64,000 nt of DNA from Lycium barbarum. Its lineage: Eukaryota; Streptophyta; Magnoliopsida; Solanales; Solanaceae. Made by a program: the position numbers and the translations under genes. Of this stretch, positions 46,856 to 56,989 are shown piece after piece (positions within the stretch are counted from its first letter, which is position 1; each line of letters starts with the position of its first letter). The stretch lies in NCBI RefSeq assembly GCF_019175385.1, contig NC_083343.1, positions 55,884,457 through 55,948,456 on the forward strand. The letters are read 5' to 3'. Below the pieces are notes generated by a model. It worked only from the letters and a program-made list of their open reading frames with translations, was not told the DNA's origin and made no database searches.

Positions 46856-49800
46856 TGTTACATCCGACATTTTTGTTCATCCGGAAAATTCAAGATAAAA
46901 TGACTTGTGATGAATAAGGCCACTATTGGACCTTACTTGGTATGCATGTGTAGGTTATGAATACACTGATGTGGAATTACGAAAGGTGGCCAAGGGCAAT
47001 AATTGGAATTTTGGAAACTTGTTCCATGAATTACCAAAATTAGCCACCACTTTTGGGCCAAAAAAATAATAATAATAACAACAAAACAAAGGCCCAACTT
47101 AAGGGGGCCCAACCGGCCACCATAGGTCCAAGCCAATGGAATAATTAAATTCCATGGGAAATTATATATTGGATAAGTGTGAGGAATATTCAAGAAGCAA
47201 GAACAAATCAAGAAAGAAAAAAAAGAAGAGAGAGGGTTCGGGTTTGGAGAGAAAAAAGGAAAGAAAAGAAAGAAAATTTTTGGAGCCAATCCCTTGGTTT
47301 AAAGAGTTCATCTCTTGAGAGATTATTGCTAAGCACAAGATTCTCTACAAGTTGATATAAAGATTGTGGCAAGAAAACAATTTCATCCTCCAAGTGAAGA
47401 ACTTGAAGAAAGGTAAGGATTTCATGCTTTTGTTGTGTTATAAATGGTATATGTATGTTGTAGTATGTGTGAATGAATGAAAAATATGGAAATTTGGTGT
47501 GTTGGAATTTTTGGATGTGTGGCCGAATGCATATAGGGTTATTGCATGATTTTAATGGTTTGAATTCTTGTGTAAGTTAGTTGTAGTGTGGTGGAAATTG
47601 TATTAGAAATGAAAGTGGAATGAACTAGTGAAATTTGGAAAATATAGCATGTGGCCGTGTGGTGTGTGTTGGTGTTGGAAGGTGAATTGAATCTTGTTAG
47701 CATGTTAATTATGTTGTTATGGAAGATTGGTTATTAAGTTGTTGAAGGAAATTATTGAACTTTGTTATGATTTGTGTATAAGTGAAAATGAAAGTGTTAA
47801 GAGGCAAATTATGCTTATGACAATGAACTTGGAATATAAAAATGTGTTGATGAGTTTGCATGTTGAAAGTTAGGAAGGGATTGGAAAAGTAGTGACTTGA
47901 TGGAAAGTTGAATGTTTGTGAATTTTATGAATATCTTGTGAATATTATGTGAACATGTTATGGATTCCTCCGATGTGTGTCGTAATGATTTTGATGGATA
48001 ATGGATATGAAAATAATAAGTTTTGGTTGGAAATGTAAGCTTGAAACGAAAGATGATTCGTCGTGTCGAAGGGTGGCTAATAATGCCATAGCGTATGATT
48101 TAGTGGTTATTGATGTTTGTTGTTGTTTGGATGTCTCCTCTGGGTTGTTGTGTTGCTAAGTTGAGCCGAGCTAAGTCTCGGGGATGTCGTATATACAGAG
48201 GAAATGCTGCCGAAATTTCGGTAGGCAATTATGTGTAAAGATAGAGTATTGAAAGAATGAAACTAACCAAATGGTAAACTTGACCATTTCCAGATTTTGG
48301 GCGAAATTTGGATTGACGCCCAGAGAGAATAAGGCGCCATCGAGGTATGTGAAGCACTTCTCTACGTTCCTAGGCATGTTCTGGATGTGGTAGGCTCGAC
48401 CGCGAGCCTTAAGTCCGACTCCGTTCCCCGGAATTCGAGACGGAAAAACGCTCCAATTCCTTCAATTCAATTGAAACTATTTTATTGCAAATTGCCCTTA
48501 AAGTGAGATTTTGTACAAAACTTCCCCAAACGGAGTCGGAACACTTCCGAATGAGTATGGGTGACCTCATAAGGTCAATCATCAGTAATTTACGTATGTA
48601 GCCTCGGGTTGGTCCGAGGTGGGCCCACAAGGCCCGATACTTCCGGTACGATTTTTAAAATACTTCTGTTTTGGTCCGATCTTCTCCAAAAACTTCTGAA
48701 CTATTATTTTGTGAATATTATGGATATTTTTGTGTAATTTATACAATATTATTTCTGAACATCCGAGCATCCCACTCTGATAATCTGTCGTGCCTTCCTA
48801 ATTAGGATATGAGCGCGTGCTATGCATACTATCTGGATATTCTGATTTTGGCTCGCCGTTTGGCACCCTTCTGATTGATCGAGTCTGTATGTTGAGTCTG
48901 TAGGTAGGTGGTTTCTCATTTATCGATTCGTGTCTGTCTCAATGCATTCTTTCACTGCGACCCGGGCCAGGTTCTGTTATCGTGCATATTTCTCTGCATT
49001 GTTCACCGCGTCCCTCGGCGTACGGGCCGGGATCTGTATGTCTGTATGATCTGTGTATGGGGATGGCGGCCAGGATGGCATATGATCTGATATGATTCTG
49101 TCTGTCCACCGCGTCCCGTACTAAGAGGGCCGGGTTCTGTTACCGCGCCCCCAGACAGGGCCGGGATCTGTATGAATATATGCGTGTGCCATCTGTATTT
49201 ATAAAGCACACGTCTTTGTATGATTTTGTGTGACTCTGTGCTACTCTGCATGCATAATTCTGTCCGTCATACTACTGGCTGTCTGTCCGTCTATGTTACG
49301 ACTATTTCTGTTTGTCCGTATGGCTTCTGCTTCTGTATGTCCGTATGGATTCAGATTCTGCTCGTCTGTCCGTATTATGATTCCGTCTGTCTGTCCGAAC
49401 TATAATTCTGTTCATTTGTGTAAAACGATTCTATATGTCTGTCTGGATCATAATTCTGTCCGTTAGTTTGACTTATGATTTTGCCCGTTATATTTCTGTG
49501 ACTCTAGTTCGGACTATGTTTATATCTGTTACGTTTCTGCTTTACATACTCGGTACATTTTCCGTACTGACCCCCGTTCTTCGGGGGCTGCGCTACATGC
49601 CCGCAGGTACAGACGCACCAGGTGATACGCCGCCCGCGTAGGTTTCCGACTCTGCTTTTTGAAGAGCTCCTTTGACCCGGAGCATATCTTTTGGTATATA
49701 TTTTCTGTCTTCTGTGTACTCCGTATGTGTGTATATTCTGGGTACGGCGGGGCCCTGTCCCGTCATATGATTCTGTATGTCTGTAGAGGCCTGTAGATGG

Positions 49801-50044
49801 ATATGTGGGTTACGGGTTTCGTCTGTATGTTAGCCTCATCGGCTTATCTGTAAATGTCTGTATGTTCAGGTATATATGTATATATACGCATGGTTGCGCG
49901 CGTGCCGTATTTGCATCGGCCTATTTCCGTACTTCTGTTTTGAAACGAAAAAAAAAATCTGTATGATTCGAATTCGATCAGATAGGTACGCATGGGTATC
50001 AAGTTAGGGTACCAGTCGCGGCCCACGGGGTTTGGGTCGTGACA
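46856..50044 (+). repeat. Element D 5' LTR
   Basis: Opens TGTTACATCCGACA, ends GGGTCGTGACA. It contains degenerate GCGTCC...GGGCCGGGATCTGTATG units (about 49008-49170) and a long TCTGTCTGTCCGTATGATT-rich stretch (about 49240-49540). No gene seen. Confidence 0.93.
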
Positions 50045-50048
50045 AAAG

Positions 50049-50060
50049 TGGTATCAGAGC
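50049..50060 (+). promoter_or_regulatory. Element D primer binding site (tRNA-iMet)
   Basis: Perfect TGGTATCAGAGC four bases after the 5' LTR. Confidence 0.95.
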
Positions 50061-50072
50061 GGTTAGTCCTCG

Positions 50073-50245
50073 GTATGTCTACAGGCCGTGTCTAGTAGAG
50101 TCTTGTTTATCGATGTGTTGTGCACCACATCTATAAACGGGAAGCTACAGGGCATTTAGGATGTTACCCTTCTTTGGATCTTTAGATCGTGCGATAGAAC
50201 TGTATTAGTAGGATGAACCTCTCCTAACGATCTGCTATGTTTCAG
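50073..50245 (+). other. Candidate leader intron of element D
   Basis: G|GTATGT at 50073 is a strong plant-type donor. TTTCAG ends at 50245, two bases before the gag ATG, with a branch-like CTAAC at about 50224. Length 173. It contains the hairpin at 50105-50138. Prediction only. Confidence 0.42.
50105..50138 (+). other. Conserved leader hairpin with GTGCAC loop (element D)
   Basis: Arms 50105-50117 (GTTTATCGATGTG) and 50126-50138 (CACATCTATAAAC) pair at 12 of 13 positions. The loop TTGTGCAC keeps a self-complementary hexanucleotide although its sequence differs from GCGCGC in K and C. It starts 44 bases after the primer site. Confidence 0.78.
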
Positions 50246-50247
50246 TG

Positions 50248-51678
50248 ATGCCTCCGAAGAAGGCAACAGCTGCCCAGAAGGGCAAGGCCAGGATTGAGGC
50301 AGGAGAGACCAGCCAGGCCCCGAGGGTTACCAGGGCCAGTGTGCACCCTGCACTTGAGGATGTGCCCCCGTCGTCTGGATCTGTTACACCCCCCTTGCCG
50401 GAGGATATCAGAGCAGCAGGAGCTGCTAATCGGGAGACGGCTCCACCGCAAGCCCCTGAGGTTCCAGTGCCCGAGCCTCCAGCTCCACAGGCAGGGGCGG
50501 AGGGTAGGGCCATGCGAGATGCGGTTCAATTATTGACCACATTGATGGCGGAGCAGGTTCGCAGGCATGGATTTGGGGGTGGTCGTGCGGATAGGTACGA
50601 GAGCTCCAGGGCTCGTGAGTTTCTGACATGTAATCCTCCAGAATTCTCCGGGGCAAAACCTGAGGAGGATCCCCAGGAGTTCATTAGAAAGATGGAGAGC
50701 ACACTACGACTGATTAAGGCTTTGCCGACTGAGTCTGTGGAGTTGGCTTCGTATCGATTATATGAGGTGGCAGCAAATTGGTATGAGTCTTGGCAGCTCT
50801 CCAGGGGTGACGATGCTCCCCCAGCGGTATGGGCAGAATTTACTAAGGCCTTTCTTGACCATTTTCTACCACCAGAGCTACGAAGAGCTAGGGTCGATCG
50901 GTTCTTGAACTTGAGACAGAATGGTAGGAGTGTTCGCGAGTACAGCCTAGAGTTCGATTCATTGGCTAGGTATGCACCCACCATAGTAGCTGAGATGGCC
51001 GACAGGGTGCACAGGTATGTGATGGGACTGGACTCTTATCTGATTGATGGTTGTTTGGCTGTGGCTGCTCAGCCAGGGATGCATGTAGCCCGGGTACAGG
51101 CACACGCCCAGGGCATGGAGGACCGACGTAGGGAACGTCGGCCTGATAGGGGTTACGACAGGGGCCAGCCTAAGAGAGCCAGATCGGCTGGGTATTCAGA
51201 GGGATTTCAGAGCGAGCCTTCCCAGCGGCAGAGAAATAGGTATTCGTCCCAGCCAGCCTACAGTACGCCCCCACAGTTCGCAGGACAGAGCTCCAGAGGT
51301 CCCGGTCAGTCGAGGCCACCCATACCCCCGTGTTCTTACTGTGGGAGGCCCCACCCGGGGGAGTGTTACCGCGCTACGGGCGCTTGTTATTTTTGTGGGA
51401 GCCCAGACTATCGAGTCAGAGAGTGCCCACTTAAGGGCAGTTCGGGTTCAGCCCGGCCTGCTGGGTCCGTTGCAGGCTCATCTTCTCCTTCAGCGGCCAT
51501 GCGCCCTGCGGGGCGAGGAGCACCAGCACCAGCACCAGCGCCAGCGGGTCGTGGCAGAGGACGTGGTGCAGCTTCTGGTTACAGCGGTCCTTCGAACCGC
51601 GTGTTTGCTTTAACCGGCCGGCAGGACCCAGGAGCGTCTTCGAGTGCACGCCCAGGTACGCCAGCCAATCCTTTTTGA
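50248..51678 (+). CDS. Element D Gag polyprotein, intact, 476 aa
   Basis: Capsid/nucleocapsid protein. Start at ATG 50248 (MPPKKATAAQ), the first ATG after TTTCAG; an in-frame GTG precedes it. Order: Pro/Ala-rich N-terminal region to about residue 95; capsid domain with FSGAKPEEDPQEF, VELASYRLYEVAANWYESW, LPPELRRARVD and SLARYAPTIV (about 130-260); basic linker (PKRARS); zinc knuckles CSYCGRPHPGEC and CYFCGSPDYRVREC; Pro/Ala/Arg-Gly tail. The second knuckle has Tyr (codon TAT at 51409) in place of the zinc-binding His kept in C and K. The frame ends after FALTGRQDPG, at the point where protease would begin. No frame breaks. Confidence 0.92.
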   Translation: MPPKKATAAQKGKARIEAGETSQAPRVTRASVHPALEDVPPSSGSVTPPLPEDIRAAGAANRETAPPQAPEVPVPEPPAPQAGAEGRAMRDAVQLLTTLMAEQVRRHGFGGGRADRYESSRAREFLTCNPPEFSGAKPEEDPQEFIRKMESTLRLIKALPTESVELASYRLYEVAANWYESWQLSRGDDAPPAVWAEFTKAFLDHFLPPELRRARVDRFLNLRQNGRSVREYSLEFDSLARYAPTIVAEMADRVHRYVMGLDSYLIDGCLAVAAQPGMHVARVQAHAQGMEDRRRERRPDRGYDRGQPKRARSAGYSEGFQSEPSQRQRNRYSSQPAYSTPPQFAGQSSRGPGQSRPPIPPCSYCGRPHPGECYRATGACYFCGSPDYRVRECPLKGSSGSARPAGSVAGSSSPSAAMRPAGRGAPAPAPAPAGRGRGRGAASGYSGPSNRVFALTGRQDPGASSSARPGTPANPF

Positions 51679-51924
51679 GAAATGTATGTATGGATAAGTT
51701 TGTATTTTGCTGAATTACGTGATCTTATACTTCTGGGTATTAGAAATAGTAAGATAAATGTTAATTTGGTGGATACCGAGATTCAGAAAAGCAATATGGT
51801 AATGGTATGACTTAGCCGGGGGTGGGACCCGCTACCAAAATTTTTCCGAAAATCTGCGAAGACCCCGATTTACTCTAAAATTACGTGACAAAGGTCGTGA
51901 GGGGCAATCGACGAAATTATATTA

Positions 51925-52011
51925 GCCCTAACGTGTCGAAATGCATGAAAGTTTCGGAGTTAAGCGTGCTCAGGCCATAGCAATTCTGGGATGGGTGACC
52001 CCCTGGGAAGT
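51925..52011 (+). ncRNA. 5S rRNA-like block in element D spacer
   Basis: The core 51953-52011 reads CGGAGTTAAGCGTGCT ... GGGATGGGTGACCCCCTGGGAAGT. The 42 bases from GTTAAGC to GGTGACC have the same length as in C and in plant 5S rRNA as I remember it. Weaker colinear similarity extends left to about 51925. A TTTTT tract (possible Pol III terminator) follows nine bases after the block. Same sense as gag. The intermediate element is less conserved than in C. Confidence 0.75.
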
Positions 52012-52369
52012 AATGCAAAGTTTTTGCTCAAGTGTAGGTATGACCAATATAAATGAAAATTTGGGGTAATCTAAAGGTGAAGGAGAATGTGTGGAGTAAT
52101 CAGAGCCTTTACAAAAACCACACAGTCCGACGCGGATTAAATGGGCAAAAAGAAAAGATGCGATACCGCTCGGAAAATTGAACGAATCTGGATAACAGTT
52201 AGCGACGACCCGAATGTTATCAGGGGATAGGAAAAAGCCCAATTACATCATAAGTTAGTCTGGTATGACGATGGTTGAAAAAGGAAAGAGAGTATGGATA
52301 GTAGGGAAGAAGAGAGATAAGAAGGGCGAGTAAGAAGAATCTTTGAAAGAGTCGATAAGCGACACCTAA

Positions 52370-52770
52370 GACGATTTGTATGATTGATTCTGAATACGTT
52401 CCTGTCTGACATGTCTCTGTACGATTAAACCTGATTACGAATCTGTCTGACACACCTCTGTATGTCTGACTCTGGATATAAATACGTCTGGTGTGCCTCC
52501 GTACGTCTAATTTTGGTCACGCATCTGTCTGATACATCTCCGCATGTCTGATTCTAAGTGTGACTCTGTATGATACATTTCTGTAAGCCTGATTCCGATT
52601 TCGAAGTCCGTCCGATACCTTTTTATACATCTGACTCTGATCTCAGATCTGTCTGACATACTTCCGTATCTCTTCTTTTGATTATGAATCTATCCGCCAT
52701 AGTTTGGCATGTCTGCTTCCGATTACGAATCCGTTCGATATGCTTCTACGCGTCCGGTTCCAGTCCTGAA
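52370..52770 (+). repeat. Nine degenerate 41-base tandem repeats in D spacer
   Basis: The TGTCTGAYA anchor recurs at 52403, 52444, 52485, 52526, 52567, 52609, 52650, 52691 and 52732. Each unit resembles GATTACGAATCTGTCTGAYA followed by CATCTCTGTATGTCT-like bases. Confidence 0.85.
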
Positions 52771-53069
52771 TCTGTTGGTAAGAAGTGTCTGGTATGAAGT
52801 GGGATTATATTGATGTGGTAGAAATCTCCGGAGTGTAACAAGAAATGATACGGACTATGACGTCTGGAAAGCGTTCGTCAGTTACAAGAATATAGCTTAT
52901 GGTTCGACGATTGCGTGGGGTACGAGAAGATATATTATGAAGGTATTTAAATCAGTGATGTGAAAAATTACCCCATAATGTGGGCAGAGAAGCCATGTCG
53001 GAAAGTCGGTAAAGGACGATTGTAAAGAGAACCCTCCCGAAGTAGTATGACGCCCCATAAGGTCAATTT

Positions 53070-53106
53070 AACATTCGAGGACGAATGTTCTAAAAGGGGG
53101 GGAGAA
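53070..53106 (+). promoter_or_regulatory. Element D inverted repeat and polypurine tract
   Basis: AACATTCGAGGACGAATGTT at 53070-53089, then AAAAGGGGGGGAGAA immediately before the 3' LTR at 53107. Confidence 0.9.
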
Positions 53107-56100
53107 TGTTACATCCGACATTTTTGTTCATCCGGAAAATTCAAGATAAAATGACTTGTGATGAATAAGGCCACTATTGGACCTTACTTGGTATGCATGT
53201 GTAGGTTATGAATACACTGATGTGGAATTACGAAAGGTGGCCAAGGGCAATAATTGGAATTTTGGAAACTTGTTCCATGAATTACCAAAATTAGCCACCA
53301 CTTTTGGGCCAAAAAAATAATAATAATAACAACAAAACAAAGGCCCAACTTAAGGGGGCCCAACCGGCCACCATAGGTCCAAGCCCATGGAATAATTAAA
53401 TTCCATGGGAAATTATATATTGGATAAGTGTGAGGAATATTCAAGAAGCAAGAACAAATCAAGAAAGAAAAAAAAGAAGAGAGAGGGTTCGGGTTTGGAG
53501 AGAAAAAAGGAAAGAAAAGAAAGAAAATTTTTGGAGCCAATCCCTTGGTTTAAAGAGTTCATCTCTTGAGAGATTATTGCTAAGCACAAGATTCTCTACA
53601 AGTTGATATAAAGATTGTGGCAAGAAAACAATTTCATCCTCCAAGTGAAGAACTTGAAGAAAGGTAAGGATTTCATGCTTTTGTTGTGTTATAAATGGTA
53701 TATGTATGTTGTAGTATGTGTGAATGAATGAAAAATATGGAAATTTGGTGTGTTGGAATTTTTGGATGTGTGGCCGAATGCATATAGGGTTATTGCATGA
53801 TTTTAATGGTTTGAATTCTTGTGTAAGTTGGTTGTAGTGTGGTGGAAATTGTATTAGAAATGAAAGTGGAATGAACTAGTGAAATTTGGAAAATATAGCA
53901 TGTGGCCGTGTGGTGTGTGTTGGTGTTGGAAGGTGAATTGAATCTTGTTAGCATGTTAATTATGTTGTTATGGAAGATTGGTTATTAAGTTGTTGAAGGA
54001 AATTATTGAACTTTGTTATGATTTGTGTATAAGTGAAAATGAAAGTGTTAAGAGGCAAATTATGCTTATGACAATGAACTTGGAATATAAAAATGTGTTG
54101 ATGAGTTTGCATGTTGAAAGTTAGGAAGGGATTGGAAAAGTAGTGACTTGATGGAAAGTTGAATGTTTGTGAATTTTATGAATATCTTGTGAATATTATG
54201 TGAACATGTTATGGATTCCTCCGATGTGTGTCGTAATGATTTTGATGGATAATGGATATGAAAATAATAAGTTTTGGTTGGAAATGTAAGCTTGAAACGA
54301 AAGATGATTCGTCGTGTCGAAGGGTGGCTAATAATGCCATAGCGTATGATTTAGTGGTTATTGATGTTTGTTGTTGTTTGGATGTCTCCTCTGGGTTGTT
54401 GTGTTGCTAAGTTGAGCCGAGCTAAGTCTCGGGGATGTCGTATATACAGAGGAAATGCTGCCGAAATTTCGGTAGGCAATTATGTGTAAAGATAGAGTAT
54501 TGAAAGAATGAAACTAACCAAATGGTAAACTTGACCATTTCCAGATTTTGGGCGAAATTTGGATTGACGCCCAGAGAGCATAAGGCGCCATCGAGGTATG
54601 TGAAGCACTTCTCTACGTTCCTAGGCATGTTCTGGATGTGGTAGGCTCGACCGCGAGCCTTAAGTCCGACTCCGTTCCCCGGAATTCGAGACGGAAAAAC
54701 GCTCCAATTCCTTCAATTCAATTGAAACTATTTTATTGCAAATTGCCCTTAAAGTGAGATTTTGTACAAAACTTCCCCAAACGGAGTCGGAACACTTCCG
54801 AATGAGTATGGGTGACCTCATAAGGTCAATCATCAGTAATTTACGTATGTAGCCTCGGGTTGGTCCGAGGTGGGCCCACAAGGCCCGATACTTCCGGTAC
54901 GATTTTTAAAATACTTCTGTTTTGGTCCGATCTTCTCCAAAAACTTCTGAACTATTATTTTGTGAATATTATGGATATTTTTGTGTAATTTATACAATAT
55001 TATTTCTGAACATCCGAGCATCCCACTCTGATAATCTGTCGTGCCTTCCTAATTAGGATATGAGCGCGTGCTATGCATACTATCTGGATATTCTGATTTT
55101 GGCTCGCCGTTTGGCACCCTTCTGATTGATCGAGTCTGTATGTAGAGTCTGTAGGTAGGTGGTTTCTCATTTATCGATTCGTGTCTGTCTCAATGCATTC
55201 TTTCACTGCGACCCGGGCCAGGTTCTGTTATCGTGCATATTTCTCTGCATTGTTCACCGCGTCCCTCGGCGTACGGGCCGGGATCTGTATGTCAGTATGA
55301 TCTGTGTATGGGGATGGCGGCCAGGATGGCATATGATCTGATATGATTCTGTCTGTCCACCGCGTCCCGTACTAAGAGGGCCGGGTTCTGTTACCGCGCC
55401 CCCAGACAGGGCCGGGATCTGTATGAATATATGCGTGTGCCATCTGTATTTATAAAGCACACGTCTTTGTATGATTTTGTGTGACTCTGTGCTACTCTGC
55501 ATGCATAATTCTGTCCGTCATACTACTGGCTGTCTGTCCGTCTATGTTACGACTATTTCTGTTTGTCCGTATGACTTCTGCTTCTGTATGTCCGTATGGA
55601 TTCAGATTCTGCTCGTCTGTCCGTATTATGATTCCGTCTGTCTGTCCGAACTATAATTCTGTTCATTTGTGTAAAACGATTCTATATGTCTGTCTGGATC
55701 ATAATTCTGTCCGTTAGTTTGACTTATGATTTTGCCCGTTATATTTCTGTGACTCTAGTTCGGACTATGTTTATATCTGTTACGTTTCTGCTTTACATAC
55801 TCGGTACATTTTCCGTACTGACCCCCGTTCTTCGGGGGCTGCGCTACATGCCCGCAGGTACAGACGCACCAGGTGATACGCCGCCCGCGTAGGTTTCCGA
55901 CTCTGCTTTTTGAAGAGCTCCTTTGACCCGGAGCATATCTTTTGGTATATATTTTCTGTCTTCTGTGTACTCCGTATGTGTGTATATTCTGGGTACGGCG
56001 GGGCCCTGTCCCGTCATATGATTCTGTATGTCTGTAGAGGCCTGTAGATGGATATGTGGGTTACGGGTTTCGTCTGTATGTTAGCCTCATCGGCTTATCT

Positions 56101-56295
56101 GTAAATGTCTGTATGTTCAGGTATATATGTATATATACGTATGGTTGCGCGCGTGCCGTATTTGCATCGGCCTATTTCCGTACTTCTGTTTTGAAACGAA
56201 AAAAAAAATCTGTATGATTCGAATTCGATCAGATAGGTACGCATGGGTATCCAGTTAGGGTACCAGTCGCGGCCCACGGGGTTTGGGTCGTGACA
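53107..56295 (+). repeat. Element D 3' LTR
   Basis: Same length and nearly identical to 46856-50044. Differences that I see correspond to about 47135, 47577, 48327, 48893, 49044, 49322, 49890 and 49998 of the 5' copy. Confidence 0.93.
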
Positions 56296-56300
56296 TTTTT

Positions 56301-56718
56301 GCCCTTCCTTTCTATTGTTCTTCTTTTCTTGAAAGTTCTAGAGAGTAAGGTGATAAAGATGACTTATTCATCTTATTTATTTCACAATATATTCAATTTT
56401 GGGCCTAGCCCATCAATATGGACGGTTGGGCTTATGATTTTCCCTTAAAAAAAATGTCAAGCCCACTTTGTCTTTTGGCTAATTCTTGCAATTCTTGAAA
56501 ACAATTTTTCCGACTTCCAATTTGCCCTACGTCTTCCTTCGTATTTCCACGAGTCATGTCGTGAATTCCCCTTTATGCTCTTAACCATTCTCATTGTCTT
56601 CACTTCTAAATTTTTCATAACCAACTCATGTGCCAAGAAATCATAAAATGGGGCCTTGCTTGTCGTCTTCCCGCGATTGTCTTGAATTATCCAATTGCAT
56701 AAAATGCGGGATATAACA
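56301..56718 (-). repeat. Element C 5' LTR, remainder
   Basis: Continues the C LTR after D (GCCCTTCCTTTCTATTG, as at 41188) to the terminus GGGATATAACA at 56718, followed by GGGAT. Confidence 0.92.
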
Positions 56719-56723
56719 GGGAT

Positions 56724-56989
56724 GTTATAAATCTTCTCCAAAAGTCATCGTTAATTCTTTATTCATAAATCATTTCCGATCATCTCGTATGTCTTGCCTC
56801 CTCTTGACAACTTTTTTCTCTTACTTCGAATGTCTTTGAAATCTCCTTTGGAATCGTCAATTGTTATTTCTTACTTATCCAAACTTCGCATACGTCGTAC
56901 CCTTCGTCAGTCTATTCACTGTGCATGAACGGAAAATTTTCCAAGGTGTAACATTCTTCCCCCCTTGGGAACATTCGTCCTCGAATGTT
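56724..56989 (-). mobile_element. Element E 3' LTR start, polypurine tract and inverted repeat
   Basis: E LTR sequence resumes after C and ends GGAAAATTTTCCAAGGTGTAACA at 56953 (LTR start on the minus strand). Next come the reverse complement of TTCCCAAGGGGGGAAGAA (polypurine tract, 56954-56971) and the conserved inverted repeat (56970-56989). E is therefore not a solo LTR here but keeps internal sequence. Confidence 0.8.

Larger units (their letters stand above)
51679..53069 (+). other. Element D post-gag spacer (noncoding)
   Basis: About 1.4 kb with no pol motif. It holds the 5S-like block (51953-52011 core), a T5 run at 52021-52025 and nine 41-base repeats (52370-52770). No significant open frame in gag sense. 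Confidence 0.82.
46856..56295 (+). mobile_element. Element D: complete gag-only LTR retrotransposon (TR-GAG-like)
   Basis: LTRs 46856-50044 and 53107-56295 are both exactly 3,189 bases and differ at about eight positions that I can see. Internal region is 3.06 kb: perfect PBS, hairpin, candidate leader intron, intact gag, 1.4 kb spacer with 5S-like block and a 41-base tandem array, inverted repeat and polypurine tract. Target duplication TTTTT (46851-46855, 56296-56300) lies in the C 5' LTR. No pol. It is the youngest layer of the nest and a different family from C (gag and LTRs diverged). Confidence 0.93.
38349..56718 (-). mobile_element. Element C: complete gag-only LTR retrotransposon (TR-GAG-like), host of D
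   Basis: Two 3,254-base LTRs (38349-41602; 44020-46855 plus 56301-56718) flank a 2.4 kb internal region on the minus strand. It has a perfect PBS, leader hairpin, intact gag, spacer with a 5S-like block, inverted repeat and polypurine tract. Target duplication GGGAT (38344-38348 and 56719-56723) is perfect. The two LTRs have equal length and differ at about nine positions that I can see, so insertion was recent. There is no pol at all. Element D is inserted in its 5' LTR. Confidence 0.92.

Noticed and set aside
46933..47289. 118-aa hydrophobic minus frame, repeated at 53184-53540
   Set aside because: LTR duplicates of element D, antisense to a purine-rich leader-like stretch; the Phe/Ser-rich product reflects base composition.
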